Below, in pieces: positions 26,421 to 34,653 of a DNA stretch of 64,000 bases. Origin of the DNA: JAJZRJ01 sp040757055. GTDB taxonomy: Bacteria > Desulfobacterota > Desulfobulbia > Desulfobulbales > Desulfurivibrionaceae. Below the pieces are notes generated by a model. That model did no database searches. It worked only from the letters and a program-made list of their open reading frames with translations, and had not been told where the DNA came from. The DNA lies in assembly GCA_040757055.1 (NCBI GenBank), contig JBFLXY010000005.1:122822-186821 (forward strand). The letters are read 5' to 3'. Both the position numbers and the translations under genes were made by a program. Position 1 is the first letter of the stretch; every line of letters starts with the position of its first letter.

Positions 26421-26894
26421 ATGCCGACAATTAGAATCGATGATGATGTTTATGCTTGGCTACAGCAGTTGGCACGACCATTCGAGGATACTCCAAACTC
26501 CGTATTAAGGCGCATCGCTAAACTCGGCGAGGAAAGGAAGGAGGACTTTAAGATGGAAAAAAACCTGAATCAACAAACTGCGTACGGCTCAACATCACAC
26601 AATCTCAAAACCCCTCAGCATGCTTTTAGGGATCCCATTTTACGCATCCTAAAAAAACTGGGCGGGCAAGGGAACCGACTACAGGTTCTAGGGCTTCTTG
26701 AAAAAGAAATGGCGCCACAATTGACCGATTTCGACAAAGCAGATATTCGCTCCGGCACCATCCGATGGCAAAAAAGTGCCGAATGGGAAGTCAGAGCTAT
26801 GCGTGAACGGCAACTGCTCAAACCTGTTTCGGAAGCGCCCCGAGGAGTATGGGCCTTAACCGCAAAAGGATTTGAGGTGGCCGCAAGCATATAG
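26421..26894 (+). CDS. DNA-binding protein, RHH-like head plus Mrr-N-like winged helix
   Basis: A 157-residue protein. Residues 1-35 (MPTIRIDDDVYAWLQQLA...) resemble the ribbon-helix-helix head seen in SeqA-N-like modules. After a linker, residues 70-155 (AFRDPILRILKKLGGQGNRLQVLGLLEK ... WALTAKGFEVA) look like the winged-helix Mrr N-terminal domain that reads DNA in restriction-type and regulatory proteins. No nuclease domain is present. The gene is clearly less GC-rich than its neighbours and uses different codons, suggesting transfer. GGAGGGTGCGACT precedes ATG 26421; the frame to 26406 was not used. Confidence 0.7.
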   Translation: MPTIRIDDDVYAWLQQLARPFEDTPNSVLRRIAKLGEERKEDFKMEKNLNQQTAYGSTSHNLKTPQHAFRDPILRILKKLGGQGNRLQVLGLLEKEMAPQLTDFDKADIRSGTIRWQKSAEWEVRAMRERQLLKPVSEAPRGVWALTAKGFEVAASI

Positions 26895-26938
26895 CTTCGA
26901 TTTTTGTCTCAGCCACCGCAGAGCCCGTTGCCAAACAA

Positions 26939-26962
26939 AAAGCCCGCCGAATGGCGGGCTTT
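26939..26962. terminator. Bidirectional terminator before the IDH stop
   Basis: AAAGCCCGCC-GAAT-GGCGGGCTTT, a perfect 10-bp stem between two convergent genes. Confidence 0.88.
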
Positions 26963-26989
26963 GAATGCTGCTCCGTAATCCGTTGAAAC

Positions 26990-29215
26990 TCAGATTGCGT
27001 CAATAATCGCGTTGAAAGTATCGCTGGGCCGCATGGCCTGGGTGGTCCTGGCTGCATCGGGGTGGTAGTAGCCGCCGATGTCCGTTGGCCTGCCCTGGGC
27101 AGCGTTGAGCTCCGCTACGATCCTGGCCTCGTTGTCGGCCAGGGCCTTGGCCACCGGCGTAAAGCGCTTCTTCTCGTCCTGATCCTTCTCCTGGCTCGCC
27201 AGGGCCTGAGCCCAGTAGAGGGCAAGGTAGAAGTGGCTGCCCCGGGTGTCGAGCTCGCCCTTCTTGCGGGAGGGCGACTTGCCCTGCTCCAGGAAGACGC
27301 CCACGGCCTGATCGAGGGTCTCGGCAAAGAGCTGGGCCTTGGGGTTCTGGTAGGTATTGAACACATGCTCGAAGGAGGGTACGAGCGCGCAGAACTCGCC
27401 GAGCGAGTCCCAGCGCAGGTGGCCCTCTTTCAGGAACTGCTGCACATGCTTGGGCGCCGAGCCGCCGGCCCCGGTTTCAAAGAGGCCGCCGCCGTTCATG
27501 AGCGGCACGATGGAGAGCATCTTGGCGCTGGTGCCGATCTCGAGGATGGGAAAGAGGTCGGTGAGGTAGTCGCGCAGCACGTTGCCGGTGACCGAGATGG
27601 TGTCTTTGCCTGCGCGGGTGCGGGCCAGGGTCTCGCGCATGGCCTCGTCCGGGGTCATGACCCGGATGTCGAGCCCGCTCAGATCGTAGCTCGGCAGGTA
27701 CTGCTTCACCTTGGCGATGAGCTGGGCGTCGTGGCCGCGGTGCGGGTCGAGCCAGAAGATGGCCGGGGTGTTCGAGACGCGCGCCCGGTTCACGGCCAGC
27801 TTCACCCAGTCCTGAATGGGCGCGTCCTTGGTCTGGCAACTCCGGAAGATGTCGCCCTCCTCCACCCGCTGCTCCAAAAAAACGCTGCCGCTCACATCCA
27901 CCACCCGGATCACGCCGTTGCCCGGCGCGACAAAGGTCTTGTCGTGGGAACCGTACTCCTCCGCTTTCTGGGCCATGAGGCCGACGTTGGCCACGGTGCC
28001 CATGGTGGCCGGGTCAAAGGCGCCGTTTTGTTTGCAATCCTCCACCACCTGCTGGTAGATGGTGGCGTAGCAACGGTCCGGGATCATGGCGATGGTGTCG
28101 TGCAGCTGGTCGTCCGCTCCCCACATGCGGCCGCCGTCGCGGATGAAGACCGGCATGGAGGCATCGATGATCACGTTGTTCGGCACGTGGAGGTTGGTGA
28201 TCCCCTTGCTGGAATCCACCATGGCCAGCTCGCAGCTCGTTGTGTAGACGGCCATGAGGTCCGCCTCGATTGCCGCGCGCTTTGCCTCGGGCAATTTTTC
28301 GAGCTTGGCGTAGAGGTCGCCGATGCCGTTGTTCACGTTCACCCCGAGTTCCTTGATGGTTTCGGCGTGCTTGGCAAAAACCTCCTGGTAAAAGACTGCG
28401 ACGCAGTGGCCGAACATGATGGGGTCGGAGACCTTCATCATGGTGGCCTTGAGGTGGAGCGAAAGAAGCACGCCCTCCTGTTTCGCCGCCGCGATCTGCT
28501 CGGCGTAGAAGGTGCGCAGGCTTGCCACGTGCATCACCGAGGCATCCACCACCTCGCCGGCCAAAAGGGGCATCTTGGGTTTCAGCACCGTGGTGGCGCC
28601 GTTGTCGCCGACAAACTCGATGCGCGCCTCGGTTGCCGCCTCCACGGTCACCGACTTCTCGCTGCCGTAAAAGTCGTTGCCGCTCATGTGGGCCACGCGG
28701 GACTTCGAACCGGCGGGCCACGGCTTCATCAGCTTATGCGGGTTCTTGCGGCCGAACTCCTTCACTGAGGCAGGCGCCCGGCGGTCGGAGTTGCCTTCGC
28801 GCAGCACCGGGTTCACCGCGCTGCCCAACACCTTGGCAAAGCGGCCGGCCAGCTCCTTTTCCGCCTCGCTCTTGGGGGCTTCGGGATAGTCGGGCAGATC
28901 GTAGCCCTGGGACTGCAGCTCCTTGAGCGCCTCTTTGAGCTGCGGGATCGAGGCGCTGATATTGGGCAGCTTGATGATGTTGGTCTCGGGCTCCTTGGCC
29001 AGCCGGCCCAGCTCGGCCAGGTCGTCGGGCTGGCGCTGGGCGTCCGTGAGCTTCTCCGGGAAGTTGGCGATGATGCGGCCCGCCAGGGAGATGTCCTTCT
29101 TCACAAAGGTGATGCCCGAACCCTTGGTGTAGGCGGTAAGGATCGGCAGCAGGGAATGGGTGGCCAGGGCCGGGGCCTCGTCCACTTTCGTGTAGATGAT
29201 CTTCTGGGTAGTCAT
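26990..29215 (-). CDS. icd: Monomeric NADP-dependent isocitrate dehydrogenase
   Basis: A 741-residue protein that matches the monomeric IDH type: MTTQKIIYTKVDEAPALATHSLLPI at the start, NISASIPQLKEALKELQ, a phosphate/isocitrate-binding region near SRVAHMSGNDFYGSE and the NADP region near FWLDPHRGHDAQLI. It oxidatively decarboxylates isocitrate to 2-oxoglutarate in the TCA cycle. The full length is as expected. AAGGAACC lies before the ATG. It is transcribed alone and ends at a bidirectional terminator. Confidence 0.96.
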   Translation of the reverse strand: MTTQKIIYTKVDEAPALATHSLLPILTAYTKGSGITFVKKDISLAGRIIANFPEKLTDAQRQPDDLAELGRLAKEPETNIIKLPNISASIPQLKEALKELQSQGYDLPDYPEAPKSEAEKELAGRFAKVLGSAVNPVLREGNSDRRAPASVKEFGRKNPHKLMKPWPAGSKSRVAHMSGNDFYGSEKSVTVEAATEARIEFVGDNGATTVLKPKMPLLAGEVVDASVMHVASLRTFYAEQIAAAKQEGVLLSLHLKATMMKVSDPIMFGHCVAVFYQEVFAKHAETIKELGVNVNNGIGDLYAKLEKLPEAKRAAIEADLMAVYTTSCELAMVDSSKGITNLHVPNNVIIDASMPVFIRDGGRMWGADDQLHDTIAMIPDRCYATIYQQVVEDCKQNGAFDPATMGTVANVGLMAQKAEEYGSHDKTFVAPGNGVIRVVDVSGSVFLEQRVEEGDIFRSCQTKDAPIQDWVKLAVNRARVSNTPAIFWLDPHRGHDAQLIAKVKQYLPSYDLSGLDIRVMTPDEAMRETLARTRAGKDTISVTGNVLRDYLTDLFPILEIGTSAKMLSIVPLMNGGGLFETGAGGSAPKHVQQFLKEGHLRWDSLGEFCALVPSFEHVFNTYQNPKAQLFAETLDQAVGVFLEQGKSPSRKKGELDTRGSHFYLALYWAQALASQEKDQDEKKRFTPVAKALADNEARIVAELNAAQGRPTDIGGYYHPDAARTTQAMRPSDTFNAIIDAI

Positions 29216-29322
29216 GGCGCGGTTCCTTCTTTCATTGACATACCAAACGCAAAGGCCACAGCATTAGCACATACGGGCCGGGATTGCAAACAGCATGTTG
29301 GAGCAGGGACTTGGAAGCGGAA

Positions 29323-30627
29323 TCAGTTGGTCTGGCCGCGGTAGATGCGGAAAAGGGCCGGCAGGTTGCCGAGGAAGAGGTCCACCAGGTCGGGGTCGAA
29401 ATGGCGGCCGCGCTGGCGTCTGATCTCCTCCGCGGCCTGGGCGAAGGTCCACGCCGGCTTGTAGGGGCGCTCCTCGGTGAGGGCGTCGAAGACATCGCAG
29501 ATGGCGGCGATACGGCCGGCCAGCGGGATGTCGGGGCCGGCAAGCCCGGCCGGGTAGCCGGAGCCATCCCAGCGTTCGTGGTGGGTCAGGGCCACGGTCT
29601 GCGCCACACGGAGCAGGTCGGAGCCCTGGCCGTCGAGCAGTCCGGCGCCCAGGCGGCAATGGCCCTTCATCACCTCGAATTCCTCCACGGTGAGCCTTCC
29701 TGGCTTGTGGAGGATGAGGTCGGTGATGCCGAGCTTGCCCACGTCGTGGAGCGGGGTGGCGTGGAAGAGCACCGTGGCCGCATGGTCGCGGATGCCGGCG
29801 GATCTGGCCAGCAGCTTGCTGTAGTGGCTCATGCGGCTGATATGCCCGCCGGTACGGTGATCGCGGCAGGCCGCTGCCTGGGCCAGACGGGTCACCACTT
29901 CGAGCTGGGCCTGGCGAAGCTTGCGGGTCTTGCGCTCCACCTTGGCGGCGAGCTGGTCCCGGTGTCTCGCCAGTTCGTGCTTGGCCTGCTTGAGCTCCTC
30001 CTCCAGCGTCACCTCCTTGGTGATGTCCGCCAGGGTGCCGAAGGAGAGGAAGAGGCCGTCCTCCTCGAACAGCTCCACCCGGGCAAAATCCTTGAACCAC
30101 AAGGGTTCGCCGTGCACCTCCAGGCGGTAGACCGCCTCCACTCCCTGGCCCTGCTGCGCCATGGCCCGCAGGGCGGAGCGGAGCTGGCGCAGCTGCTCGC
30201 GGTCGCGCACCACCTTGATGATGGCGGGCGGCGAGCCGAATTTGCGGTACATGCAGCGGCTGATCAGACTCTCGCGAAAGGCGGCAGCCAGATCGTTGCT
30301 GCCGCTGCCAAGCAGGGTGCGCAGGGTAGAGCCGGCGAATTCGTACCAGATGTCGAGGCCGTCGTCGCGCCAGGCCGCGACATAGGGGATCATGGGGGTG
30401 CCGAGCTGATCGAGGATGTGGAACTGGGCGATGGCGTGGGTCAGCCGCTGGCGGATGGCGGGGCTGCACGGCTCATGCAGGATCTTGCCGGCGTAGCCGT
30501 GCCGGGCGCGGAACTCCTCGAACAGCTGGCTGGTCAGGGATGAGTACAGGGCCGCTTTCCTTGCTGGATTGATCGCCGCTTTTTCTCTCCTTAGCACAAA
30601 ACCCCAGGCCCGGCAAGGGATGGCCAC
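29323..30627 (-). CDS. PAS-linked HD-GYP cyclic-di-GMP phosphodiesterase
   Basis: The C-terminal half is an HD-GYP domain: HDVGKLGI at about residue 294, HHERWDGSGYPAGL at about 348, then a helical end. HD-GYP proteins hydrolyse cyclic di-GMP. Before it are a PAS-like sensor segment (about 60-215, ending SFGTLADITKEVTLEEELKQAKHELA) and a coiled-coil linker. No receiver or membrane segment is seen, so it appears cytoplasmic. The start is unclear: frames open at GTG 30627 or GTG 30597, neither with a good ribosome site. Confidence 0.85.
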   Translation of the reverse strand: MAIPCRAWGFVLRREKAAINPARKAALYSSLTSQLFEEFRARHGYAGKILHEPCSPAIRQRLTHAIAQFHILDQLGTPMIPYVAAWRDDGLDIWYEFAGSTLRTLLGSGSNDLAAAFRESLISRCMYRKFGSPPAIIKVVRDREQLRQLRSALRAMAQQGQGVEAVYRLEVHGEPLWFKDFARVELFEEDGLFLSFGTLADITKEVTLEEELKQAKHELARHRDQLAAKVERKTRKLRQAQLEVVTRLAQAAACRDHRTGGHISRMSHYSKLLARSAGIRDHAATVLFHATPLHDVGKLGITDLILHKPGRLTVEEFEVMKGHCRLGAGLLDGQGSDLLRVAQTVALTHHERWDGSGYPAGLAGPDIPLAGRIAAICDVFDALTEERPYKPAWTFAQAAEEIRRQRGRHFDPDLVDLFLGNLPALFRIYRGQTN

Positions 30628-30757
30628 AAAAAACTTGGCCTGTTGCCCGGTCCGGTGCGGGATGCATCACCATCACCTGGAGCGGAACCGCCTCCCCAAC
30701 GGCCCGGGAGGCCCACCGGCCGGCGGGCAACGCCGGAGCCGCGGCCGCACTTCACCG

Positions 30758-30787
30758 TTGCCTTTTGACAACTCGCTCCGCTACAAT
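30758..30787 (+). promoter_or_regulatory. Sigma70-like promoter for the haemerythrin gene
   Basis: TTGCCT, an 18-base spacer and TACAAT (30782-30787) lie 48 bases ahead of the ATG at 30835. Confidence 0.5.
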
Positions 30788-30834
30788 GATTCCGGACCGA
30801 AGGCTGCCCCCCTCCCCCGGGAACAGGAATCAGC

Positions 30835-31269
30835 ATGGACGAATTCACCTGGAAGGACGCCTACAGCGTCGACAACGCCACTATCGACCAGGAGCACCGT
30901 CACCTCTTCGCGATGGCCAATCAGGTGTTCCGCTTCCGCAGCCGCGGCGAGCGCCTGGAGCGGGTGCGCGAGGCCGTGGTCGCCCTCTGCGACTACATCA
31001 AAAATCACTTCCTCCACGAAGAGGCATTCATGGCCGAGGCCGGCTATCCGGGGCTGCCGGCGCACCGGGTGCTGCACGAGGCCATCATCCACGAAATGAA
31101 CGAAACCCTGCGCACCAGCAACGACCTCGACCTTCTGGTCTACAAGCTCAAGCGCTTGATGCTAAGCTGGGTGATCGAACACATCCAGGAGGCGGACCGC
31201 CACATCGGCCTCTTTCTGCGGCGGCAGTCCGGTGACGCGCCCCCTGACCCGACGGCCGCCCCGCCCTGA
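30835..31269 (+). CDS. Bacteriohaemerythrin
   Basis: A 144-residue protein with the iron-ligand pattern of single-domain haemerythrins: W6, DQEHRHLF (about 19-26), HFLHEEAFM (about 58-66), HRVLHE (about 77-82) and HIQEADRHIG (about 115-124). It binds O2 with a di-iron centre and in microaerophiles or anaerobes is thought to buffer or deliver oxygen, or to react with NO. AGGAATCAGC lies before the ATG. A P/A-rich tail ends the protein. Confidence 0.93.
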   Translation: MDEFTWKDAYSVDNATIDQEHRHLFAMANQVFRFRSRGERLERVREAVVALCDYIKNHFLHEEAFMAEAGYPGLPAHRVLHEAIIHEMNETLRTSNDLDLLVYKLKRLMLSWVIEHIQEADRHIGLFLRRQSGDAPPDPTAAPP

Positions 31270-31305
31270 GCGGCCGCCCCCATCCGCAGCGCCTTTCGGC
31301 CGGTC

Positions 31306-31334
31306 TCGACTTTTCGCGATCATGGGCGTATAGT
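31306..31334 (+). promoter_or_regulatory. Sigma70-like promoter of the Gly/Met-rich periplasmic protein
   Basis: TCGACT, a 17-base spacer and TATAGT (31329-31334) lie about 88 bases before the ATG at 31422. Confidence 0.5.
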
Positions 31335-31421
31335 AGGTTTTTACCTCCTGCCCTGTGCGATCCGCGGCAACAGGACACCCTGTGACCGTTTCGAACCACC
31401 ACCACAAAGGGGGAACAAACC

Positions 31422-31778
31422 ATGAAAAAACAGCTTGTCATCGTGTGGGCTCTGGCGCTGACCCTGCCGTTTGCCGCCGGAGCGGCCCTGGCGGCCGATC
31501 CCGCCCCTGCCCAAACCCAGGCCGAGGAACAGATCTTCGGCAGCCAGATCATGACCCCGCAGGAGCGGGCCGAACAGCGCGCCAAGATGCGGGCCGCCAA
31601 GACCGCCGAGGAGCGCGAAAAGATCCGCAAGGAGCACCACGACAAGATGATGCAGCGCGCCAAGGAGCGCGGCGTCACCCTGCCCGAAGAACCGCCCATG
31701 GGCGGGGCCGGCATGGGTCCAGGTGGCGGCGGCATGGGTCCCGGCAAGGGCATGGGGCCGCGCGGCGGCCGCTACTAA
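31422..31778 (+). CDS. Periplasmic protein with charged helix and Gly/Met-rich tail
   Basis: A 118-residue protein with a cleavable signal (ending GAALAA near residue 25), then QIMTPQERAEQRAKMRAAKTAEEREKIRKEHHDKMMQRAKERG, which looks like the charged helix of CpxP/LTXXQ-type periplasmic proteins, and a tail rich in G and M with the repeated unit GMGPG. The Met-rich tail may bind copper or silver (inference). AAGGGGGAACAAACC precedes the ATG. It is followed by a strong hairpin, so it is likely its own transcript. Confidence 0.75.
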   Translation: MKKQLVIVWALALTLPFAAGAALAADPAPAQTQAEEQIFGSQIMTPQERAEQRAKMRAAKTAEEREKIRKEHHDKMMQRAKERGVTLPEEPPMGGAGMGPGGGGMGPGKGMGPRGGRY

Positions 31779-31797
31779 CGGCGGCACCCTACCCGCA

Positions 31798-31832
31798 ACC
31801 AGCCCTGTCCGCCGCTGGCGGACAGGGCTGGT
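31798..31832. terminator. Strong hairpin between the Gly/Met-rich gene and mscL
   Basis: ACCAGCCCTGTCCGCC / GGCGGACAGGGCTGGT is a perfect 16-bp stem with a 3-base loop. No T run follows, so termination would be non-canonical. Confidence 0.6.
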
Positions 31833-31869
31833 CGGATACTCGACAAACCTCATGGCAAAGGAGCTGGGC

Positions 31870-32319
31870 ATGTTCAAGGAGTTCAAGGAATTCGCCATGC
31901 GCGGCAACGTGGTGGACATGGCCGTGGGCATCATTATCGGCGGGGCCTTCGGCACCATCGTCAAAAGCCTGGTCAACGACGTAATGATGCCGCCGCTGGG
32001 CCTGTTGCTGGGCGGGGTCGATTTCTCCAACTTCTTCGTGGTGCTGAAGGAGGGCGCCAATGCCGCGCCCTACAAGGCACTGGCCGAGGCCCAGGCCGCC
32101 GGCGCTGTGACCATCAACTACGGCGTTTTTCTCAATGCAGTGATCAGCTTCCTCATCGTCGCCTTTTCCGTTTTCCTGCTCATCAAGGGGATCAACCGCC
32201 TGCGCCGCGAGGAGGCCACTGCCCCGGCCACTACCAGGGAGTGCCCCTTCTGCTGTTCCACCATCGCCATCCAGGCAACCCGCTGCCCCCACTGCACCTC
32301 GGCGCTCTCGGGCTCCTGA
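31870..32319 (+). CDS. mscL: Large-conductance mechanosensitive channel MscL with zinc-ribbon tail
   Basis: A 149-residue channel with the two MscL helices: MFKEFKEFAMRGNVVDMAVGIIIGGAFG at the N-terminus and YGVFLNAVISFLIVAFSVFLLIKGINRL near residue 85. It releases solutes from the cell on hypo-osmotic shock. The C-terminus adds a small zinc-ribbon-like CPFCCSTIAIQATRCPHC, known in some MscL proteins. The start at 31870 follows AAGGAG by 7 bases; an ATG 18 bases upstream is an alternative. Confidence 0.94.
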   Translation: MFKEFKEFAMRGNVVDMAVGIIIGGAFGTIVKSLVNDVMMPPLGLLLGGVDFSNFFVVLKEGANAAPYKALAEAQAAGAVTINYGVFLNAVISFLIVAFSVFLLIKGINRLRREEATAPATTRECPFCCSTIAIQATRCPHCTSALSGS

Positions 32320-32329
32320 GGAGAAACGC

Positions 32330-32620
32330 ATGACGCCAATGCCACCCGCCGACCTCCAGGCCTTTCTGCAGGAGCACCCCGCCTGGAGCCTCAAGGAGAA
32401 CAAGCTGCACCGGGAATACCACTTTGCGGATTTCAGCGCGGCCTTCGGCTTCATGACCCGGGTGGCGCTGCTGGCGGAGAAGGCAGATCACCATCCGGAA
32501 TGGCTCAATGTCTACAATCGGCTGGTGGTGGATCTGGCCACCCACGACGCGGGCGGGGTGACGGAAAAGGATCTGGCCCTGGCCCGCCGGATGGAGTCCC
32601 TGTTTCGCGCGACCACCTGA
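32330..32620 (+). CDS. phhB: Pterin-4a-carbinolamine dehydratase
   Basis: A 96-residue PhhB/PCD protein with the active-site block EKADHHPEWLNVYNRLVVDLATHDAGGVTEKD. It dehydrates 4a-hydroxytetrahydrobiopterin in phenylalanine hydroxylation; in bacteria without that hydroxylase it may serve in molybdopterin or other pterin metabolism. AGGAG lies before the ATG, 10 bases after mscL. No phhA is visible in the window. Confidence 0.93.
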   Translation: MTPMPPADLQAFLQEHPAWSLKENKLHREYHFADFSAAFGFMTRVALLAEKADHHPEWLNVYNRLVVDLATHDAGGVTEKDLALARRMESLFRATT

Positions 32621-32636
32621 ACAGGCAGGAGGAAAG

Positions 32637-33038
32637 ATGACCAGCAGGCGCGGAGAACAACTCGGCTGGACCCTTGGCTGGGCCGGCGCCTTTTTGTGGG
32701 TGGCCATTCTGGCAGCGGTTTTTCTCGTGCAGGGCCACATGGTTCCCGCCTTTTCCGGGCTGCTTCTGGCCGGGGTGGCGGCCTGGTGCATCCGCGCCTT
32801 CTCGCCCTGGCGCCGACCAGCCATCCCCTTCTGGCGACTGATGGCCCCGCTTTACCTCCTCATCTTCCTGTCGATCGCCTGGGCCGTCTGGGCCTATGGC
32901 GGCCCGCAAAGCGTCGGCCTGAGGTGGTGGAATGCCCTGTGGCTGGCGCCCTTGCTCATTCCGTTGGGGCCGGGCAGCAAGCGAACCTGGGAAAACGGCG
33001 CGACGACGCCTCCGGAAAAACCAGGCCATACACCATAA
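32637..33038 (+). CDS. Uncharacterised membrane protein
   Basis: A 133-residue protein with about four hydrophobic segments, the first at about 10-32. I recognise no family. It is in a run of short genes (phhB, this gene, ferredoxin, membrane protein) with short spacing. The ATG at 32637 follows AGGAGGAAAG. Confidence 0.6.
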   Translation: MTSRRGEQLGWTLGWAGAFLWVAILAAVFLVQGHMVPAFSGLLLAGVAAWCIRAFSPWRRPAIPFWRLMAPLYLLIFLSIAWAVWAYGGPQSVGLRWWNALWLAPLLIPLGPGSKRTWENGATTPPEKPGHTP

Positions 33039-33052
33039 AAAAGGAGAGCCCC

Positions 33053-33232
33053 ATGCACCCGGTGGTTGATCAGGAACTCTGCATTGGCTGTGGCAACTGC
33101 GCCGAGATCTGCCCGCAGGTCTTTGAACTGCGGGACGACAAATCCTTTGTCATCGGGCCGGACAAGTGCCACACCTGCGACTGCGAGGCGGCCATTGCCG
33201 GCTGCCCCGTCAGCGCCATCGAGTTGCGATGA
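33053..33232 (+). CDS. [4Fe-4S] ferredoxin
   Basis: A 59-residue ferredoxin with one complete cluster group CIGCGNCAEICPQVF (residues 10-24) closed by the CP of AGCPVSAI near the C-terminus. The second Cys group (CHTCDC) is degenerate, so one [4Fe-4S] cluster is expected. AAGGAGAG is 5 bases before the ATG. The stop overlaps the next start (ATGA). Confidence 0.9.
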   Translation: MHPVVDQELCIGCGNCAEICPQVFELRDDKSFVIGPDKCHTCDCEAAIAGCPVSAIELR

Positions 33233-33567
33233 GTCTCCTTGCCCATCTCTGCATCGTCCTGAGCCTTCTGCTGCTGGCGGCCCACTTTTTCCGCGCCGGA
33301 CAGGTGGTGCTGGTGGCGCTGGCCCTGCTCCTGCCTCTCCTGCTGCTGGCTCGCAAGCCGTGGGCCGCGCGGGTGGTCCAGGCTGCGCTGCTCGTGGGCG
33401 CCGCTGAGTGGGCGCGGACCATCTTCGTCTTTGCCCTGGCCCGGATGGAGCTCGGCTACCCCTGGCTGCGCATGGCGCTCATCCTCGGCGCCGTCGCCCT
33501 TTTCACCGCCGGCTCGGCTTTGTTTTTCAGAATCACGGCCCTGCGCAACCGCTACGGGCTGCGGTGA
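33229..33567 (+). CDS. Uncharacterised hydrophobic membrane protein
   Basis: A 112-residue protein with three or four membrane segments. It starts at the ATG overlapping the ferredoxin stop (ATGA), so the two are translationally coupled. I do not recognise a family. Homology of the N-terminus to membrane proteins that accept electrons is not visible. Confidence 0.62.
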   Translation: MSLLAHLCIVLSLLLLAAHFFRAGQVVLVALALLLPLLLLARKPWAARVVQAALLVGAAEWARTIFVFALARMELGYPWLRMALILGAVALFTAGSALFFRITALRNRYGLR

Positions 33568-33637
33568 ACGGCGCGGCGACATGTTACCTGCCCCTCTTTG
33601 GCTCTGTGCCGTGGAGGCAACGGAAGGCCGGCGGCGC

Positions 33638-34306
33638 TCACTCCTCAAAAACGATGGATTCCGCGCCCCGGCCCAGATCCTTGAGGGCGGCCGCCATTTC
33701 CGTGACAAAGAGTTCCGGTCCGCAGACATAGCAGAACTGGTCGGCCGGGCGCAACCGCCGCTCCAGATAGTTCCGGTCGATGCGGCCGCCATCGTAGCCC
33801 GCCGCCTGCTGCCGGGTGCAGATGAGGTGGCAGCGGTCGCCGAAGGCATGGCGCAGCTCCTTTTCGCAGATCACGTCCTGCGGGGTCTTGTTGGAAAAGA
33901 GCAGTGCATTGCCGGCCAGCCTGTTCTCGGCCGCCAGTTGGCGGATAATCGCCAGAAAGGGCGTGATGCCGGCGCCGCCGGCGATGAAAACGCCGGGACC
34001 CCTATAGGCGATGGTGCCGAACGGGTCGCTCAGCAGGAGCCTTGCCCCCGGCGCGAGGGTATGCAGCTTCTCGGTGACGCCCTTGTGGTCGGGATATCGC
34101 TTGATGAGGAACTCCAGGATTCGGTCGCTGGCCAGGCTGGTGGGGGTGAAGGGCCTGCCATCCTCGTCGCGCCATTTGTCCTGGTCAATGACCAGCTCCA
34201 CGCCCTGGCCCGGGGTAAAGGCAAAGCCCTCGGGTTTCGAGACGAGAAAGCGCTTGACGTCATGGGTCACAAACTGGGCCATCAAAAGGGTTGCCTGGTG
34301 GGTCAT
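33638..34306 (-). CDS. FAD-dependent ferredoxin/flavodoxin reductase-like protein
   Basis: A 222-residue member of the ferredoxin-NADP+ reductase superfamily: FAD-binding domain with RPFTPTSLASD near residue 50, an NAD(P) Rossmann part with FIAGGAGITPF at about 112 and a closing CYVCGPELFVTEMAAAL. No ferredoxin or haem domain is fused. The start at 34306 follows a run GGGGGGAAAAC. It lies convergent to the ferredoxin operon, which would be a natural redox partner by position only. Confidence 0.82.
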   Translation of the reverse strand: MTHQATLLMAQFVTHDVKRFLVSKPEGFAFTPGQGVELVIDQDKWRDEDGRPFTPTSLASDRILEFLIKRYPDHKGVTEKLHTLAPGARLLLSDPFGTIAYRGPGVFIAGGAGITPFLAIIRQLAAENRLAGNALLFSNKTPQDVICEKELRHAFGDRCHLICTRQQAAGYDGGRIDRNYLERRLRPADQFCYVCGPELFVTEMAAALKDLGRGAESIVFEE

Positions 34307-34653
34307 GATGTTTTCCCCCCTTTTTTGAAGTTGGCTCGGCATTTCGGTTCGGGATGCGGTTATGGTAGCATCCCGCAACGTTCTTTTCATTACTTGTTTC
34401 TTCTGGGCAAAACGCCGTGGCCCGGGCGCCGCCAGGCTGATCCGATGGTTGAAGGCTCATGCCCCGGCTGCGAGGGATACAGGAGGCGAATAAGGATTTC
34501 CCGCCTTTCGCTGGAACCTGTATAATGACCCCACAGGCCCATAAACCGGAAAATCGGCACATATGGTCGGCCAGGAAAACACTTTTTGGGCCTCATCCTC
34601 GGAAAATCCGAATAGGCCTCAGGCAAAAAGCGGAAAACCAGTTAATATTATTG
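34307..34653. other. Gene-free stretch between two minus-strand genes
   Basis: These 347 bases show no gene I can support. A good -10 (TATAAT at 34521-34526) occurs on the + strand with only a weak -35 and no + gene after it. This would allow a transcript antisense to the kbl 3' end, but nothing else supports one. Confidence 0.35.
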
